From NCBI GenBank assembly GCA_034687125.1, contig JAQGBZ010000625.1, positions 1 through 25,471 of the forward strand: 25,471 nt of DNA, in the 5' to 3' direction. Position 1 is the first letter of the stretch; each line of letters begins with the position of its first letter. The DNA comes from Neelides folsomi. Its lineage: Eukaryota > Arthropoda > Collembola > Neelipleona > Neelidae. Made by a program: the position numbers and the translations under genes. The notes beneath the pieces were generated by a model, which did no database searches, was not told the DNA's origin, and saw nothing but the letters and a program-made list of their open reading frames with translations. This document shows positions 1 through 10,735 of this stretch, one piece after another.

Positions 1-87
1 GGAACTCTTCACACGTTTTTGTCGTTTTTGTATTTGCTGTACTACACCGTGGGCTGGGGCTCTTACTTCTGGCTCATCAAATTCTGA
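1..87 (+). CDS. C-terminal exon of an unidentified membrane protein (partial)
   Basis: Frame 1 is open from the first base to a TGA at 85-87. It encodes 28 residues that are strongly hydrophobic and aromatic and end in WGSYFWLIKF, which looks like the last transmembrane helix and a very short tail of a polytopic membrane protein. An AATAAA lies 16 bp after the stop, as expected for a 3' terminal exon. The other two frames are less protein-like. The 5' part of the gene lies outside the window, so the family cannot be named and the exon's start is not visible. Confidence 0.6.
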   Translation, partial: GTLHTFLSFLYLLYYTVGWGSYFWLIKF

Positions 88-102
88 TGATTGTTATTAT
101 CC

Positions 103-108
103 AATAAA
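103..108 (+). terminator. Polyadenylation signal AATAAA of the partial gene at the left edge
   Basis: A canonical AATAAA stands 16 bp downstream of the TGA at 85-87. AT-rich DNA produces this hexamer often by chance, so only its position after the stop codon supports the call. Confidence 0.5.
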
Positions 109-1474
109 TGCAATATAATTTTAATTCAAACATTAAAAATATACATTCTTATATACATACAGTAGGCATATAATAACAATCCTCCCCCAGTGATATGGAT
201 ATGGTTAATGTTTATGAAATTGATAATCATTAAACTTGACAACGGCTGTACATAAATAGCAATAGCATATAGGATTACTTTATATGAAATTTTAATTTTT
301 ATATAGAAAACACCTTAACTACAGTTGTTAGAATGAAATGGAATTCATATTAATTGCCTTAGAATGGACTTAATGTTAGAATGTAAATACCCGTAAGTTT
401 GCCTATTTAAATAATTTTTCTTTAATATTGTAATAATACTCATAATCATTTATCCAAATACTCTTTAACTTTCCAATTACATTTAAGTGTAGATTACTGT
501 AGATATAATTTAATGGTAGATTATTTGAACTTGAGTAGTTACTTCGAATATTTTCTGAAATTATCTTCCCAATAAACAAAAATATCTGAATGTGATATTT
601 GAACAAAATATCTTTATTTATTAAACAATATTATTGCGATAATTACGAATAATAAATTGTGTTTGTTATTTACTTTATTACTTTAATTATTATATTGGAA
701 CACTTTTGCTAAAAATAAATAAAGGTTTTGGACCTGGAATTGGAATGTTGGAAACTTTAATAAATTTCATATATATTTCTCAATACAGTAAATTCCAAAA
801 TATTCATATTGATTTTGATATTAAAAGTTGAAAAGTTATATAAAAATCCCCTCTCATGATGACATTACTAATTATTTATAACTTTGGTTAAATATAAGTT
901 TGACTTTTTATTATATAAACATAGTAAAAACTAATAATATCGGGAAGCATTATTTAACATTTAATTTATTCGGAAAGTCTGTAATACTTTAGTAGTTTAG
1001 TATTGATTTTTTTAATTTTCATTTGTAAATGAATTTGTCGAATCTTTTGAAAATCGAATATTAAATTTTTTATTAGTAAAGTGGCATTGCGTGTTGGATA
1101 AGAATCATAAGAATTCAAGATAAGAATTCAATTTGGTTAAAGGGTAAATGGATGTCGTTTTACACAAATTGGAAAATAATTGATTCAAATTACAGTTAAT
1201 CCAAATTGTTATTAAATCCCTCTTCAATTTATATAACAAGTTAATTCACTTGTCTTTTCCTCTTTTCACTTTCACATAAAAACTTTATAAATAAATACAA
1301 ATCTTTTGTTGAACTAGTTTGTTAATTAAAAATTTATATAAAAATTCAACCAATAGTGAAAATCTATTATTTAATTGCTTTTTATTTAGGACTACTTTTA
1401 TATTACATTAATTAATAATGAAATTGTAAATAAATATTAAATAAATTAATTAAAATATTTTGCGCAGAGTTATC
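109..1474. other. AT-rich spacer without a recognised gene
   Basis: This 1.4-kb stretch is very AT-rich. Its only long frame (67 residues, minus strand, 403-606) has the Ile/Asn/Tyr/Lys-rich composition expected from translating random AT-rich DNA. I see no RNA gene or clear repeat. The promoter of the receptor gene that follows should lie near its right end, but no core element stands out. Confidence 0.6.
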
Positions 1475-3006
1475 ATGTTGGAAATAAAGGAAGAACGGAA
1501 TTCTATAAACAATATTTTTTCCGTAGCAACCAACATTCTTCCAATGTCTTCATATTCGCCAAACATTCCCGAAGATTCCAATGGACAAATTGAAGCTAAA
1601 AATGATTTCAAAATCGAAGAAAATCTCCAAGTTGAAAAAGAAGAACTTAAAATTCTTTCAACTTTAACTCCAATATTCCGCCTATTCAAATACATGGGAT
1701 TATTCCCATTTTCATTTCATAATGGAAGTTTGGCATTTTCCAAACGTTGGAGTTTGGTTCATTCTTTAACAATTTTTTTCTTAATTATTTCCATTTCTTA
1801 CACGACGTTTCACGCAATTTCAATTGGAATCTCCGTCAAAGAAGGCGTCGGACTGCCGAAGCTTTTTGGTCAAATCCAATGGCTCCTTTCTGCAATTCCG
1901 TCTTTGGCCATCGCCCTTCGCCTTTTTATCAATCATGAGGAAATTGTGGCTTTTTTCGACGAATGTTTAAAATTCGAAAATTGCATTCAACTCTACGTGT
2001 GCAAAACCGGGCTGAAGAAATTTGCAAGAAAATCTTTTATTTTTTACGCCATCCTTACAATTTTATCTGTTTGTATGGTTTTCCTCCATTCGGTTAAATT
2101 TCCAACCAATCCTGCTTATTTGCTCTGTTACGTTCCTTTCGAGAATGTTAGAAACGACCCGATTTTCATTTACGGTCAGTCAATTTCCCAACTTATTATC
2201 ATGGTTTGGAAATGGGCCGGGGCAATTGCATTAGACATGATCGGGATTATTATTTCTTCGGCTCTCAAGCAGTACATGGACAATCTTGTAACTGATTTGC
2301 AAAAGCCTTGCCTGGTTCATAAAAATGGGGTAAATGGAGTTAACTTAAAATTGAAATTATTATCATTAACTTAAATATAATTTAAAGATCAGCTTTAATT
2401 AGTATAACTATAGTATGTGTATTTATTAATAATATTTATTTTTTATTTTTTAATTATTAATTTTAGGAAAGAATTAAAAAATTGGTGAACATGACGGAAG
2501 AAGAATACAAAGAGGAAGAAAGAGAAGAAGTGGAGAAATGTCCAGTGATGAGGGGAATGGTCCATTTCCAGCAAATTAGCGATTTGCAAAAAAGTTTAAA
2601 TGCAATTTTGGGCCCGTTGTATTTCATTGCAATTGGGATCTTAACAGCTAAAATTTGCACATTGGTGTTCCTTTGTATTCATTATTACAGGAGTGATTTT
2701 GAAGTGGTTTTACTTTTCTCTGGAAATGCATTTTGTTCCGCAGCTCGTATTGTCTTTCTCATTATTTGTCTCGGGACGCTTCATTCGAAAGGTCAAGAGG
2801 TGAATTTGGCGATTTCGAAGAAAATGAGCAAATTGAACATTCCAATTAATTTGGCTCCATCGCTCAACGCCCATCTCTCTGTTTTTGCGAGTAATCCGGT
2901 TTGTTTCTCTGCTTGGGATTTCTTTCAGATCACAAAAGGAACACTTCTTGCAATATTTTCAGTAGTGACTACTTATCTCATTGTTTTTCTTCAAATACAA
3001 CTTTAA
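1475..3006 (+). CDS. Gustatory receptor-like seven-helix chemoreceptor (two exons)
   Basis: Exons are 1475-2329 and 2467-3006, joined in phase 0 across a 137-bp GT-AG intron. They encode 464 residues, within the usual range for arthropod gustatory receptors. About seven hydrophobic segments are visible: near residues 93-118, 131-155, 185-205 and 235-265 in exon 1, and 315-345, 360-385 and 440-462 in exon 2. The protein ends in TYLIVFLQIQL, which fits the family's C-terminal TYhhhhhQ motif in the last helix. The first 60 residues are hydrophilic and would be cytoplasmic, in keeping with the inverted topology known for this family, whose members act as ligand-gated cation channels in sensory neurons. 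The start is the first ATG in frame. A possible acceptor (TTTTGCGCAG) just upstream, ending at 1467, leaves room for an extra 5' exon. Ligand and subfamily cannot be read from the sequence. Confidence 0.82.
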
Positions 3007-3112
3007 TGTAAATTAAACTAGCCCTCTTGGTTATTCTTCAACTATCAGTATCTAGATTTTAAAAAATTTAATGTTTGGTATTAGATTGATTAACTAAATG
3101 ATTAAATGAACG

Positions 3113-3118
3113 AATAAA
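3113..3118 (+). terminator. Polyadenylation signal AATAAA of the chemoreceptor gene
   Basis: This is a canonical hexamer about 107 bp after the TAA at 3004-3006, at a normal 3'-UTR distance. Confidence 0.5.
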
Positions 3119-4105
3119 AAATGAAAATTTTATTTAACACAATGAAATTGATTGATTTTCGTACAGTCGTAATTAAAATATGGAGAATTAGTTTACTATC
3201 TTAATTTTCTTACAACAATAATTACTTGGGTTATACTTATATACACGTGTATTACTGAATTAATTATCGACTCATTTGGTCGACACAGCATTATTTTGCT
3301 TTCAAGTTATTTCTTATTTAAAATGATTATTGGAAATTTGTAAACTTATATTAATTATATAATATATATTGTAATGATGAATTTTCCAATGAATTTCGAC
3401 ATGGCAAAATTTCATTTTGAAGAGATTCGAAATTTTCCGCCAAACTTAAATAAGATGAAATTGAACCAACATTATTTTGAAAAATTTTCACTCGGATTTC
3501 ACATTTTGATTTATTCCTTTTCTTCACAAGTTGACCTTTGACCTCACGTTTTCACTTTGATTTTAACTGGGATTTCGACCTGGGATCATGGCAGACGAAC
3601 TTTTAATTTACCTTATTCCTTATCAGATAAACAAAACATCTTGTTAAAACAAGATAAATATAATGCATTTTACTTATTTTAATGTGAGAAAATAGGGTGA
3701 GGTTGTCAAATAATAAGTTATTTTGACTGAATTGCCATTTAATTTTTAAAAAAACAGTTACTTGATGCCAATTTAGGGAAAATTTAGTCTGCCTTGATCC
3801 GCGGCCTGGACAATATCCAATTTCTATTTAATCTTAATAAGTGGTAATCTTGACAGAATTATAGAAATATAGATTACTTGCAATATAAGAAATTAATGAT
3901 GCAAAAGAGAAAATGGATAAAATAATAAATTAAACACGCATTTCACGTAATTCTCTTACTATTTATGAGTCAGACCTTTTAAACAACGATAAAATATTTA
4001 AATATATTGTTTTTTGTTCTTATAAATAAAGGGAAAAATAGAACTTGTAAAAAAGTTTTAGTAGAATATAATTGATATACCAGTTAAAAAACTTGTATAA
4101 AATTC
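3119..4105. other. AT-rich spacer; one isolated start-like motif and one E2F-like motif
   Basis: No gene could be assembled here. Two short items stand out. At 3434-3446, TTTTCCGCCAAAC resembles an E2F site (complement TTTGGCGGAAAA). At 3589, an ATG with good context (GGATCATGGCAGACGAA) opens a 19-codon frame (MADELLIYL...) that then stops, with no strong donor. Both may be chance. The right end should carry the 3' end of the minus-strand gene that follows. Confidence 0.5.
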
Positions 4106-4111
4106 TTTATT
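4106..4111 (-). terminator. Polyadenylation signal (minus strand) of the zinc-knuckle gene
   Basis: TTTATT on the plus strand reads AATAAA on the minus strand, 70 bp beyond the stop codon of the minus-strand gene ending at 4182. Confidence 0.45.
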
Positions 4112-4181
4112 GCTAAATAAGATATTAATTATTATTAAATGATTCTATAATTCCTTAAACACTATATAGTTTTTAGATGAC

Positions 4182-5308
4182 CTATACACTCAAATCTTTG
4201 AACCACTTGTTCCTTCCTGTCCACTTTCTGGCCGACTCACATTTAGTGGCATGCTTTATAACAAAATTCGTAAGTCGTATAAGACCTTTTGTCGTTTTCA
4301 CCTGTGACCTTTTCAATTCTGCTATTTCTTCTCTAAGTGTCTTTTTTTTTCTCTTTTGTGTTCCTACTTTGTTCAATCCGACTTTAGTATTCGAAATGGC
4401 TCCAGATATTGGGGTTTTTCTTTGTCGAGTATTGTGTACTTTGGCAAGACCTTCCAAGTTTTCACTAATTGTTTCCAGGAAATCCTGTCCGACATTATTT
4501 AAACATTAATAGATAATTCAATATATAAATTAAGAATAAATGATTTAAAATTATTGGATTTTAAAATTTTCAACTCTATTTTATAAAGGAATAATTAAAA
4601 CTTACGGCTAAGGGCTTTTCGATCAAAGGCTCGGACATTTCCATTGGTACATTAAAAGAATCCTCATCGGTGCTTATTTCATTCATGACTCGCAGTCTTG
4701 ACTTCAGTGGCAATAACTCTGCTGTTTTGGTCTTTATATTTCTCTTCTTCTTTGAACCCGGGGCCTTCATTTTTAATAAATTTAAATTAATTAAGCTTTT
4801 CATTTAGTTTAAACAAGAATAAAAATGAACGAATATAGGAAATAATTAACTTACTTGGATTTGAAAATTGAGACTCTGGCATGAGTCAGTTAATGGTAAA
4901 GAAGTCGACTGTAACTTTACTGGTGCAGGAATCAACGAAGAATCGAAGTCCTAAAATATCAATTATCAAAAATAATCAAATAATCAAAACACCTTTAATA
5001 TCATTCTGCGAAAGCTATATTGAATTGGTGTAAATAATATAATAAAGAAAAAGCACCTCAGAAATTTCCGAGCAAAACGGACATTTGAATGCATTGTTGC
5101 AAATTTGGCAAATCTATAGTATGAGCAAAGCAAAGCATATTTTAAATAAGCTATTTAAATTGATTTGGCTATTTCGAGCAATACTATTATTGGTTATATT
5201 AACCTAACCTAACATAATATTCAGTATTATTTTTTATAAAAATAAGTACATATTTCAATAATTTAATTTTTGTACCGTAGAAACCGTCGATATAATTTCC
5301 CTTGCCAT
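4182..5308 (-). CDS. Unrecognised 215-residue basic protein with an N-terminal four-cysteine knuckle (five exons)
   Basis: Exons on the minus strand are 5308-5276, 5113-5057, 4950-4855, 4764-4606 and 4484-4182. All joins are phase 0 (11, 19, 32, 53 and 100 codons plus stop), each with GT donors and AG acceptors. The exon 4 acceptor (ATGAAG) lacks a good pyrimidine tract and is the weakest join. I do not recognise the protein. Cys13, Cys16, Cys22 and Cys25 form C-x2-C-x5-C-x2-C, able in principle to bind one zinc ion. The middle is Ser/Pro/acid-rich and probably disordered. Basic clusters KKKR (67-70) and KRKKK (159-163) could be nuclear signals. Residues about 164-195 look helical or coiled-coil (LREEIAELKRSQ). 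It is probably nuclear, by inference only. Two CCAAT boxes lie 150-170 bp upstream of its ATG and a minus-strand AATAAA follows it. Confidence 0.6.
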
Positions 5309-5466
5309 TTTTGAACTGAGAGACAAGTAGTATCAGAGAATGAAGCCAAATGGGAGTTACAATGAGCCTTTGGGTGACAGTGTGAAACCTACAGCAGGCG
5401 ACAATCAGACAGTGAGGTCAGTGAAACAATGACGGGCCTGACGGGTGACACTATGACTCTGTGACA

Positions 5467-5479
5467 ATTGGCTGATTGG
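5467..5479 (-). promoter_or_regulatory. Tandem CCAAT boxes upstream of the zinc-knuckle gene
   Basis: Plus-strand ATTGGCTGATTGG reads CCAATCAGCCAAT on the minus strand, giving two CCAAT pentamers 8 bp apart about 160-170 bp above the ATG at 5308. The right-hand one sits in ACCAATCAG, close to the consensus bound by the NF-Y complex. Position and orientation fit a promoter for the minus-strand gene, but binding is inferred from the motif alone. Confidence 0.45.
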
Positions 5480-6556
5480 TTGTGATAAGAGAAATTCAAT
5501 ATTTCCGCTCAAGTAAAGATTGTTTTATAGTCAGATAACACCATTACCACACTCCAGGATATTTTCTCAATTTATTTCACAGGGACCTCTTTAACATCAA
5601 TTTTAACATCAATTGAGATTTTAGTGATTTGACTAAAAGTTATTTACAATGATTTTGTTAATTGAAATTTTGATTTATAAATAAATGTTAACGTGTATTT
5701 TTCAAAATTAGAGTCATTCTAATAAAAAAATTCACGCACGATTTTTTAAATCAACTTATTAGAAAAAACCAGATTTTAATGATATTATGTATAATTAAAA
5801 AAATGCAGATCTATAAATATTTATTTAATTATCTTATATTTTTACAATTAATAATATTAATCTTGTTCACTTTATTTATCTCATTTTTGCTAAATATGGT
5901 TTGAAATTGTAGGAATAGGGAGTGATACATTATGTATGTGTGGTGCATAGTTGATGGTCGAACTTTAAAAGGTATTTAGTATTTAGCTAGTTGACATATA
6001 TGGTAATAAATATTCTTTTAAAGTTATTGATAGTAAGGCTAATCCTCATCAATTTCATCGTCGAAGTGAAAATCACCCTCGGCCTCGTCAAAATCCTTAA
6101 AATATTAAGAAATTGAGAAAAAAATTTTAATTTTCTTTAACTTACGAAGAATAATAAAATTAATCTTGATCAATTTGAGAACTTTCTCGAAGTCAAACTG
6201 AAGTTTCATCTGTTTTGTTATGTTGCTAGAGTGAATTTAATGGGGGTGAATCGCGACATATTTTCTCCAGCCACCTGTTGATGACGGGAGAAAGCTTTGT
6301 GAAAGATAGGCAGAGAGCGTCTGGTCAGACAGACGCAGATCGAATCTTCTCCTATTTACCTTTAAATCCCCAAATACCTGTTGAATCCTGAACAATCTTC
6401 ATCACCCGTCGTCCTAATTCTCTACAACAACCTGAAATCCTCGTCAGTGTCGTCAGCTCCCACGACACGACGTGTCGAACCGAGGAGCTCGAGAAATTAA
6501 ATTGAGGATTCAAAAACCGTAGTCCATTGTGGTCGGATGACCCGTTGCCGTCCAAA
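5480..6556. other. Divergent intergenic region leading into the Myt1 5' UTR
   Basis: The spacer lies between the minus-strand zinc-knuckle gene and Myt1. From about 6240 the base composition becomes markedly less AT-rich and continues so into the Myt1 start codon, which suggests promoter and 5' UTR. A minus-strand frame at 6352-6555 overlaps this UTR, but no exon structure supports it. A short acidic minus-strand frame at 6039-6095 is listed separately. Confidence 0.45.
6039..6095 (-). CDS. Possible acidic C-terminal exon of an unknown minus-strand gene
   Basis: Minus-strand sequence after a TTTTAAG acceptor reads DFDEAEGDFHFDDEIDED and then TAG: 10 of 18 residues are Asp or Glu, with several codons not of the AT-rich type. 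An acidic tail like this is common at the end of nuclear or chaperone-like proteins. A GTAAG donor lies 50 bp upstream (exon end at 6146), but the ATG-led frame there (MKLQFDFEK...) joins out of phase and would stop at once. The parent gene is therefore unresolved, and chance is possible. Confidence 0.22.
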   Translation of the reverse strand, partial: DFDEAEGDFHFDDEIDED

Positions 6557-9174
6557 ATGTTGGAGTCATTCGACGACCCAGGAGATTTAGACTATTTGAC
6601 CCCTACAGGCATTCGAATGCCGAGATTCTTCGAACCGCAGTCTCTCTCTTCGAAAAAGGTAAATTCAATTTAATTAATTAATTATTATAATGAATGACTT
6701 ATTACACTTTTAACAATTATTAAATATTATTTACTTTGATTCAATTTGTTCTCTTTATTTTATTTCTATAAAAATTATAAAATCATTGTTAGCTTGTTAT
6801 CTATAAGAATTTGATTTTATATTGATTGGTTAAATAATGGAGGTTGATGTTTAAAACTTGAACTTTTATTTATATTATTGTAGGATCGTGAGAGAAAGAA
6901 TCAAAATTACATCCCACCGGCTCCTCGTCCTCATGCTCGTTCTGTGTCGAGCGGGAGTCGGATGATTCACTCTCGGGTCAATTCCCATGACCTCGACACT
7001 TCCTTCACCTTCTTCCAAAATGCTTCAGCGGGGGAAGGGGCCGTGACTTATTTTGGTCAGTTTTTTGAAATTCAAGAAAGGCTTGGATTTGGGTCTTTCG
7101 GCGACGTCTCTCGTGTCATTTCACTCATCGATGGGAAACAATACGCTGTAAAGAAGTCTAGGAATACATACGCTGGAGAAGGAGACAGGTAAGAGCATAC
7201 TTATAATTATTATAATAAATTAAATAAATTAAAATAATACAATTTATAAAGTTAGTAAGAATATTGAACCAATTCAAAGTAGTAATTTGTTATTATATTT
7301 AATCATGAAGAAATGATTTAAAATATTAATTTAATTTAATTAATTGACTTTCATTAATAATAATAATTATATTTTAGGTGTCGTCAGTTGAAGGAAGTTC
7401 AGCGAGTTTCAAAGATTCCTTCTAACAATCATTTGGTGGAATTGGAAAAGGCCTGGGAAGAAGGCGGTCATCTTTACTTGCAATTGGAACTCTGCTCAAA
7501 ATCACTCAATCAGCACATCGAGGAAGGAAATTACCTTACAGAACAACAGGTAATTAATTAATTTAAATAACTTTACATTAACAAATCTACAATTACAAAT
7601 TTATTCCTTTTGATTAAGTGGGAATGAGTTGAAATTTGAAAATATAATATAATGTATAATGTAAAATCATATCTTAATTAAATATGATATTTAATTATTT
7701 CAGGCCTGGGATGTTTTAATCGACATGTTGGATGCCCTTGGTCATCTTCACTCTCATGGGCTCGTGCACTTGGACGTGAAGCCGGACAATATTTTCTTAG
7801 CTCTAGATCAACCCACCATGTACAAACTTGGAGATTTTGGAATCGTCGTGTCGCTCAAAGAAAAGGTCAATTTTAATTAAATACAATTTAATTAATTCAA
7901 TTCATCTAAAACTATTTCATAATAATCTATTTTGCTATAAACTATTTTATGATAATCTATTTTGTAATAAATTATTTTATAATAAAGCATTGTTATAAAT
8001 TCTTCATTTGTTTTCAGGCCGATGTCACCGAGTTCACTGAAGGGGATTCCCGCTATTTAGCCCCAGAAGTGATGCAAGGGACGGTGAGCACGAAAGCGGA
8101 TGTTTTTTCTCTTGGGATGACAATGTTGGAAATTTCTGCTCATGTTGATCTGCCTAAACAAGGAAATTTGTGGCATCGGCTTCGCTCAGGAATTTCTTTT
8201 CCACTCACTAGTCACAATACTCCAATAGGTAAATATTTAAATATCATTTTAAATTAAATTAATAATTCACATTTTAAGATTTCATATTTAAAAAACTTAA
8301 AGAAAAATTCAGAGACTACATTTAATCAATTTACATTTTAATTAACATTTGATGAATGTAGGTTTAAATTCACATTTAATTAATTTACATTTAAATTAGC
8401 ATTTGACTTTAATTTAATTTTTTAGTTGTTCCAAAGTCACTTGAGAACCTAATCAAGTACATGATCGTTCCTGATCTCGATTTGCGTCCCGAGATCGGCG
8501 AACTCCAACGGCTTCCAATTGTGAAGAAGATGAAGCGACAGCGTCAATGGGCTTTGGCCACCAACAACATCAAGCGGAAATTGAGGAATTTCAAAAACCT
8601 CATCTTTTCCTTTTTCTTCCTCTTCACCTCAATGTTCAATTTCACTTGGCGGAAAGGTCAAAATCCCAAACTCTGCACACCTGTCAATGTCAATAGAATT
8701 GAATACAGCCAAAACATTCCTGAAATTCATGTCAATGATAATTCTTTCTCTGATGGTAATTCAACCCATGTGTTAAAATTTTAACTAATAAATTATATTA
8801 AATAATTCTAGATACAAATCATGTTAAATTGAATTAAGTAAATTTAATGTTACAATTAATTAATTAAATTAATTTCTGGTTTTATAGATGATCTTTGGAT
8901 CCCGAAGGGAAAGGTCGAAACTCCGCCTAAATACGCTTCAACTCCGATTTCAACCACCAAAAGAAGTTCCGCGTAAGTTTACAATTAATTAACTAAAGAA
9001 GATAATTTGTAAATTATAATTATAATAATAATGACAATTTGGGTTTTTAAATCTTTCAGACGTCTTCGTAGCGGTCATTCATCTCGCCAATTCGGAAATG
9101 GAAATTACGTGCCCAAACCAGGAAGTCCAACGTCAAGAAATTTGCTCAAGGATTTTGAAGCCGTTTCGGATTAA
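6557..9174 (+). CDS. Myt1: Myt1, membrane-associated CDK-inhibitory kinase (eight exons)
   Basis: Exons are 6557-6658, 6884-7188, 7378-7549, 7704-7865, 8018-8228, 8426-8755, 8888-8972 and 9060-9174, all GT-AG, giving 493 residues. The kinase domain spans about 94-350: glycine loop GFGSFGDV (102-109), Lys124 in YAVKK, catalytic loop HLDVKPDN (215-222), DFG 237-239 and [10 protein letters not shown] (255-264). HLDVKP and the [10 protein letters not shown] segment are signatures of the Wee1/Myt1 group. A hydrophobic stretch at about 375-391, after basic residues, matches the membrane tether that separates Myt1 from Wee1. The C-terminal RNLLKDFE (482-489) fits the conserved RNL motif reported to bind cyclin-CDK. 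In the family the enzyme phosphorylates CDK1 on Thr14 and Tyr15 at ER/Golgi membranes and delays mitotic entry. All catalytic residues are present and the length is normal for the family, so it should be active. The start is the first ATG in a region where upstream stops close the frame. Confidence 0.93.
7911..7985 (+). repeat. 30-bp tandem repeat in Myt1 intron 4, about 2.5 copies
   Basis: Units start at 7911, 7941 and 7971 with an ACTATTTYATRATAATCTAT core. Units 1 and 2 differ at 4 of 30 positions; the third is partial and more diverged. It looks like a local slippage-type duplication. Confidence 0.7.
8318..8406 (+). repeat. Direct repeat of 35 bp, period 54, in Myt1 intron 5
   Basis: The segments 8318-8352 and 8372-8406 agree at 32 of 35 positions (shared core CAATTTACATTT / TAATTTACATTT). 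This is a simple segmental duplication in AT-rich intron DNA, with no sign of function. Confidence 0.65.
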
Positions 9175-9272
9175 ATTCCACAAAGTTCATAGCCTCCCAT
9201 ATATTCTTTTTCTCTGCCTAATTTGTGCAATTTCTTTCTATTCCTTTTTTAACTATAATAACAATAATTAAT

Positions 9273-9278
9273 AATAAA
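9273..9278 (+). terminator. Polyadenylation signal AATAAA of Myt1
   Basis: The canonical hexamer lies about 100 bp after the Myt1 TAA (9172-9174). The next gene is convergent, with its own signal at 9526-9531, leaving a roughly 250-bp gap between the two 3' ends. Confidence 0.5.
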
Positions 9279-9525
9279 TGTCAACTCATCATATGTCCAA
9301 TTTATTATAAAGTGTAATATGTAAAGTTTTAACCATGTTGTAAATTTTCAATTTAATTCAATCATGAGTTTTGTAATAATGTGAATCGGAATTAGTTTTT
9401 TTGAAATGTATTTTACAAATGTATAACAATATATTGTTCCTTGATCTTCCTTAACTTTAAATAATTTTAATGGGTTTAAAATAATGAAAATAAATCAATT
9501 ATGCATTTTAATATAACAATTCCAA

Positions 9526-9531
9526 TTTATT
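9526..9531 (-). terminator. Polyadenylation signal (minus strand) of the RRM-like gene
   Basis: TTTATT on the plus strand is AATAAA on the minus strand, about 115 bp past the stop codon at 9646-9648 of the minus-strand gene. Confidence 0.45.
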
Positions 9532-9645
9532 CATCATTCATTTCATTTAGCAATTTATTACTAATTTCACATCGTAAGAAATGAGTCGTAAACATTTAAT
9601 AAACATCAGTTTTTATATTTAATTAGAATTTTAAATATTAATTTG

Positions 9646-10426
9646 TTAAGAACTTTTGGCCGCCTTGGGTTTTTTCAAATTCATCAAAGCAGCTGAAAGT
9701 TTCGCTCGATCGGCAGCATTTGGAAGGACGATTTTCCAATTTGTGTACTTTACGTTGGTAATCGGAAGGAATTTGATTTCGATTGCTGTCGGAGCGAGTT
9801 TGAGAATTTCGTTTTTGGTCAAAGTCTTCGGACCATTTTGAAGCATTCTATAAGAACAAACGCATTAAAATATACTGATCGTAACTACGCCAAATATTTT
9901 AAAATTACCTTAAACCTAGGTAACTATTGAAAAGAACTTAAAATTAAATGTACAAATATTTAATTACATAGTGCATTTTGCATCTGTTAGTGGAGATTTC
10001 TTCTTGACTTCGGGACGGTTTTTGTTTTTAACTACGAGTTTCTCGATCAAATCGCTTTCTTCAAATTCCTCGATGGCTTTCTTTACACTTGAAACATCCT
10101 CGACGGATTTACACAATGCGAAGAAGAATCTTGAATTAAAATAAATCATACAATTAAAATCAAAAACTTATTAAATTAACAAACCCAATAAACTAATTTA
10201 ATTTTAATAAGGAGTTTTTAAATAATAAAGGGAATTATTATGGACCATACTTTGGACGATTTTGTCTTGGAAAAAGTATTTTCTCAATACTTGGGTGAAT
10301 CGCCAAGAGCGTTGGTTCCAAAAAAGACTTCTCGTACTTCGATTTGATCCTGACGATGAGACTCCGAGTCTTCCTTTCTTCACGGATCCGATCTTTCTTT
10401 GACTTCTGATTCTGATCGAGCGGCAT
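9646..10426 (-). CDS. Unrecognised 179-residue protein with two degenerate RRM-like folds (three exons)
   Basis: Minus-strand exons are 10426-10251, 10129-9968 and 9847-9646, joined in phase 2 each time with GT-AG borders (176, 162 and 202 nt). The first true ATG is at 10426. The N-terminus is very basic (QKSKKDRIREERKTRS). Secondary-structure reading suggests a beta-alpha-beta-beta-alpha-beta unit at about 23-95: strand SLIVRIKS, a helix, strand EKILFP, strand RPKFFFALCKS, helix VEDVSSVKKAIEEFE and strand IEKLVVK. A second unit follows at about 108-170, with strands CTIMLQ, IEIKFLPIT and NWKIVLPN and helix AADRAKLSAALMNL. This is the topology of RRM-type RNA-binding domains, but clear RNP1/RNP2 aromatic motifs are missing, so they may be pseudo-RRMs. 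The tail is Lys/Ala-rich. An RNA-related nuclear or ribosomal role is inference. The gene is divergent from TRAM across a 687-bp spacer. Confidence 0.68.
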
Positions 10427-10735
10427 TGTCACGATTCTTCTTACACAACTAAATCATTAATTAAAAAACAAATCAATTAATTTTATCAATCACTTAAATT
10501 AACTTCAATTGTTGAATTTAATAGAGTAATTTTGAATCTAATCTTCTTAGAATGATATGAAAGGTAAAGAACAAAAAATTATAAAGCCAGTAAATTATTT
10601 AATTTTATAATTAACATTACTTAAAGTAAGTATAAACAATTATAATTTATAATGATAAGTAAGCTTTGAGTTAACAATCAAAAAGAAACTTAAACTTTTA
10701 ACCGACAATGAATTAAAAGAAGAATTGCTTGGGAA

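Noticed and set aside
4177..4509. 110-residue plus-strand frame
   Set aside because: It is the complement of the last exon of the minus-strand zinc-knuckle gene. The minus-strand reading has splice sites and a more protein-like composition.
6352..6555. 67-residue minus-strand frame over the Myt1 5' UTR
   Set aside because: It has no start ATG in good context, no matching exons and no recognisable domain; the GC-richer UTR explains the open frame.
9656..9841. 61-residue plus-strand frame
   Set aside because: It lies opposite the last exon of the RRM-like gene, which is supported by three phase-matched exons.
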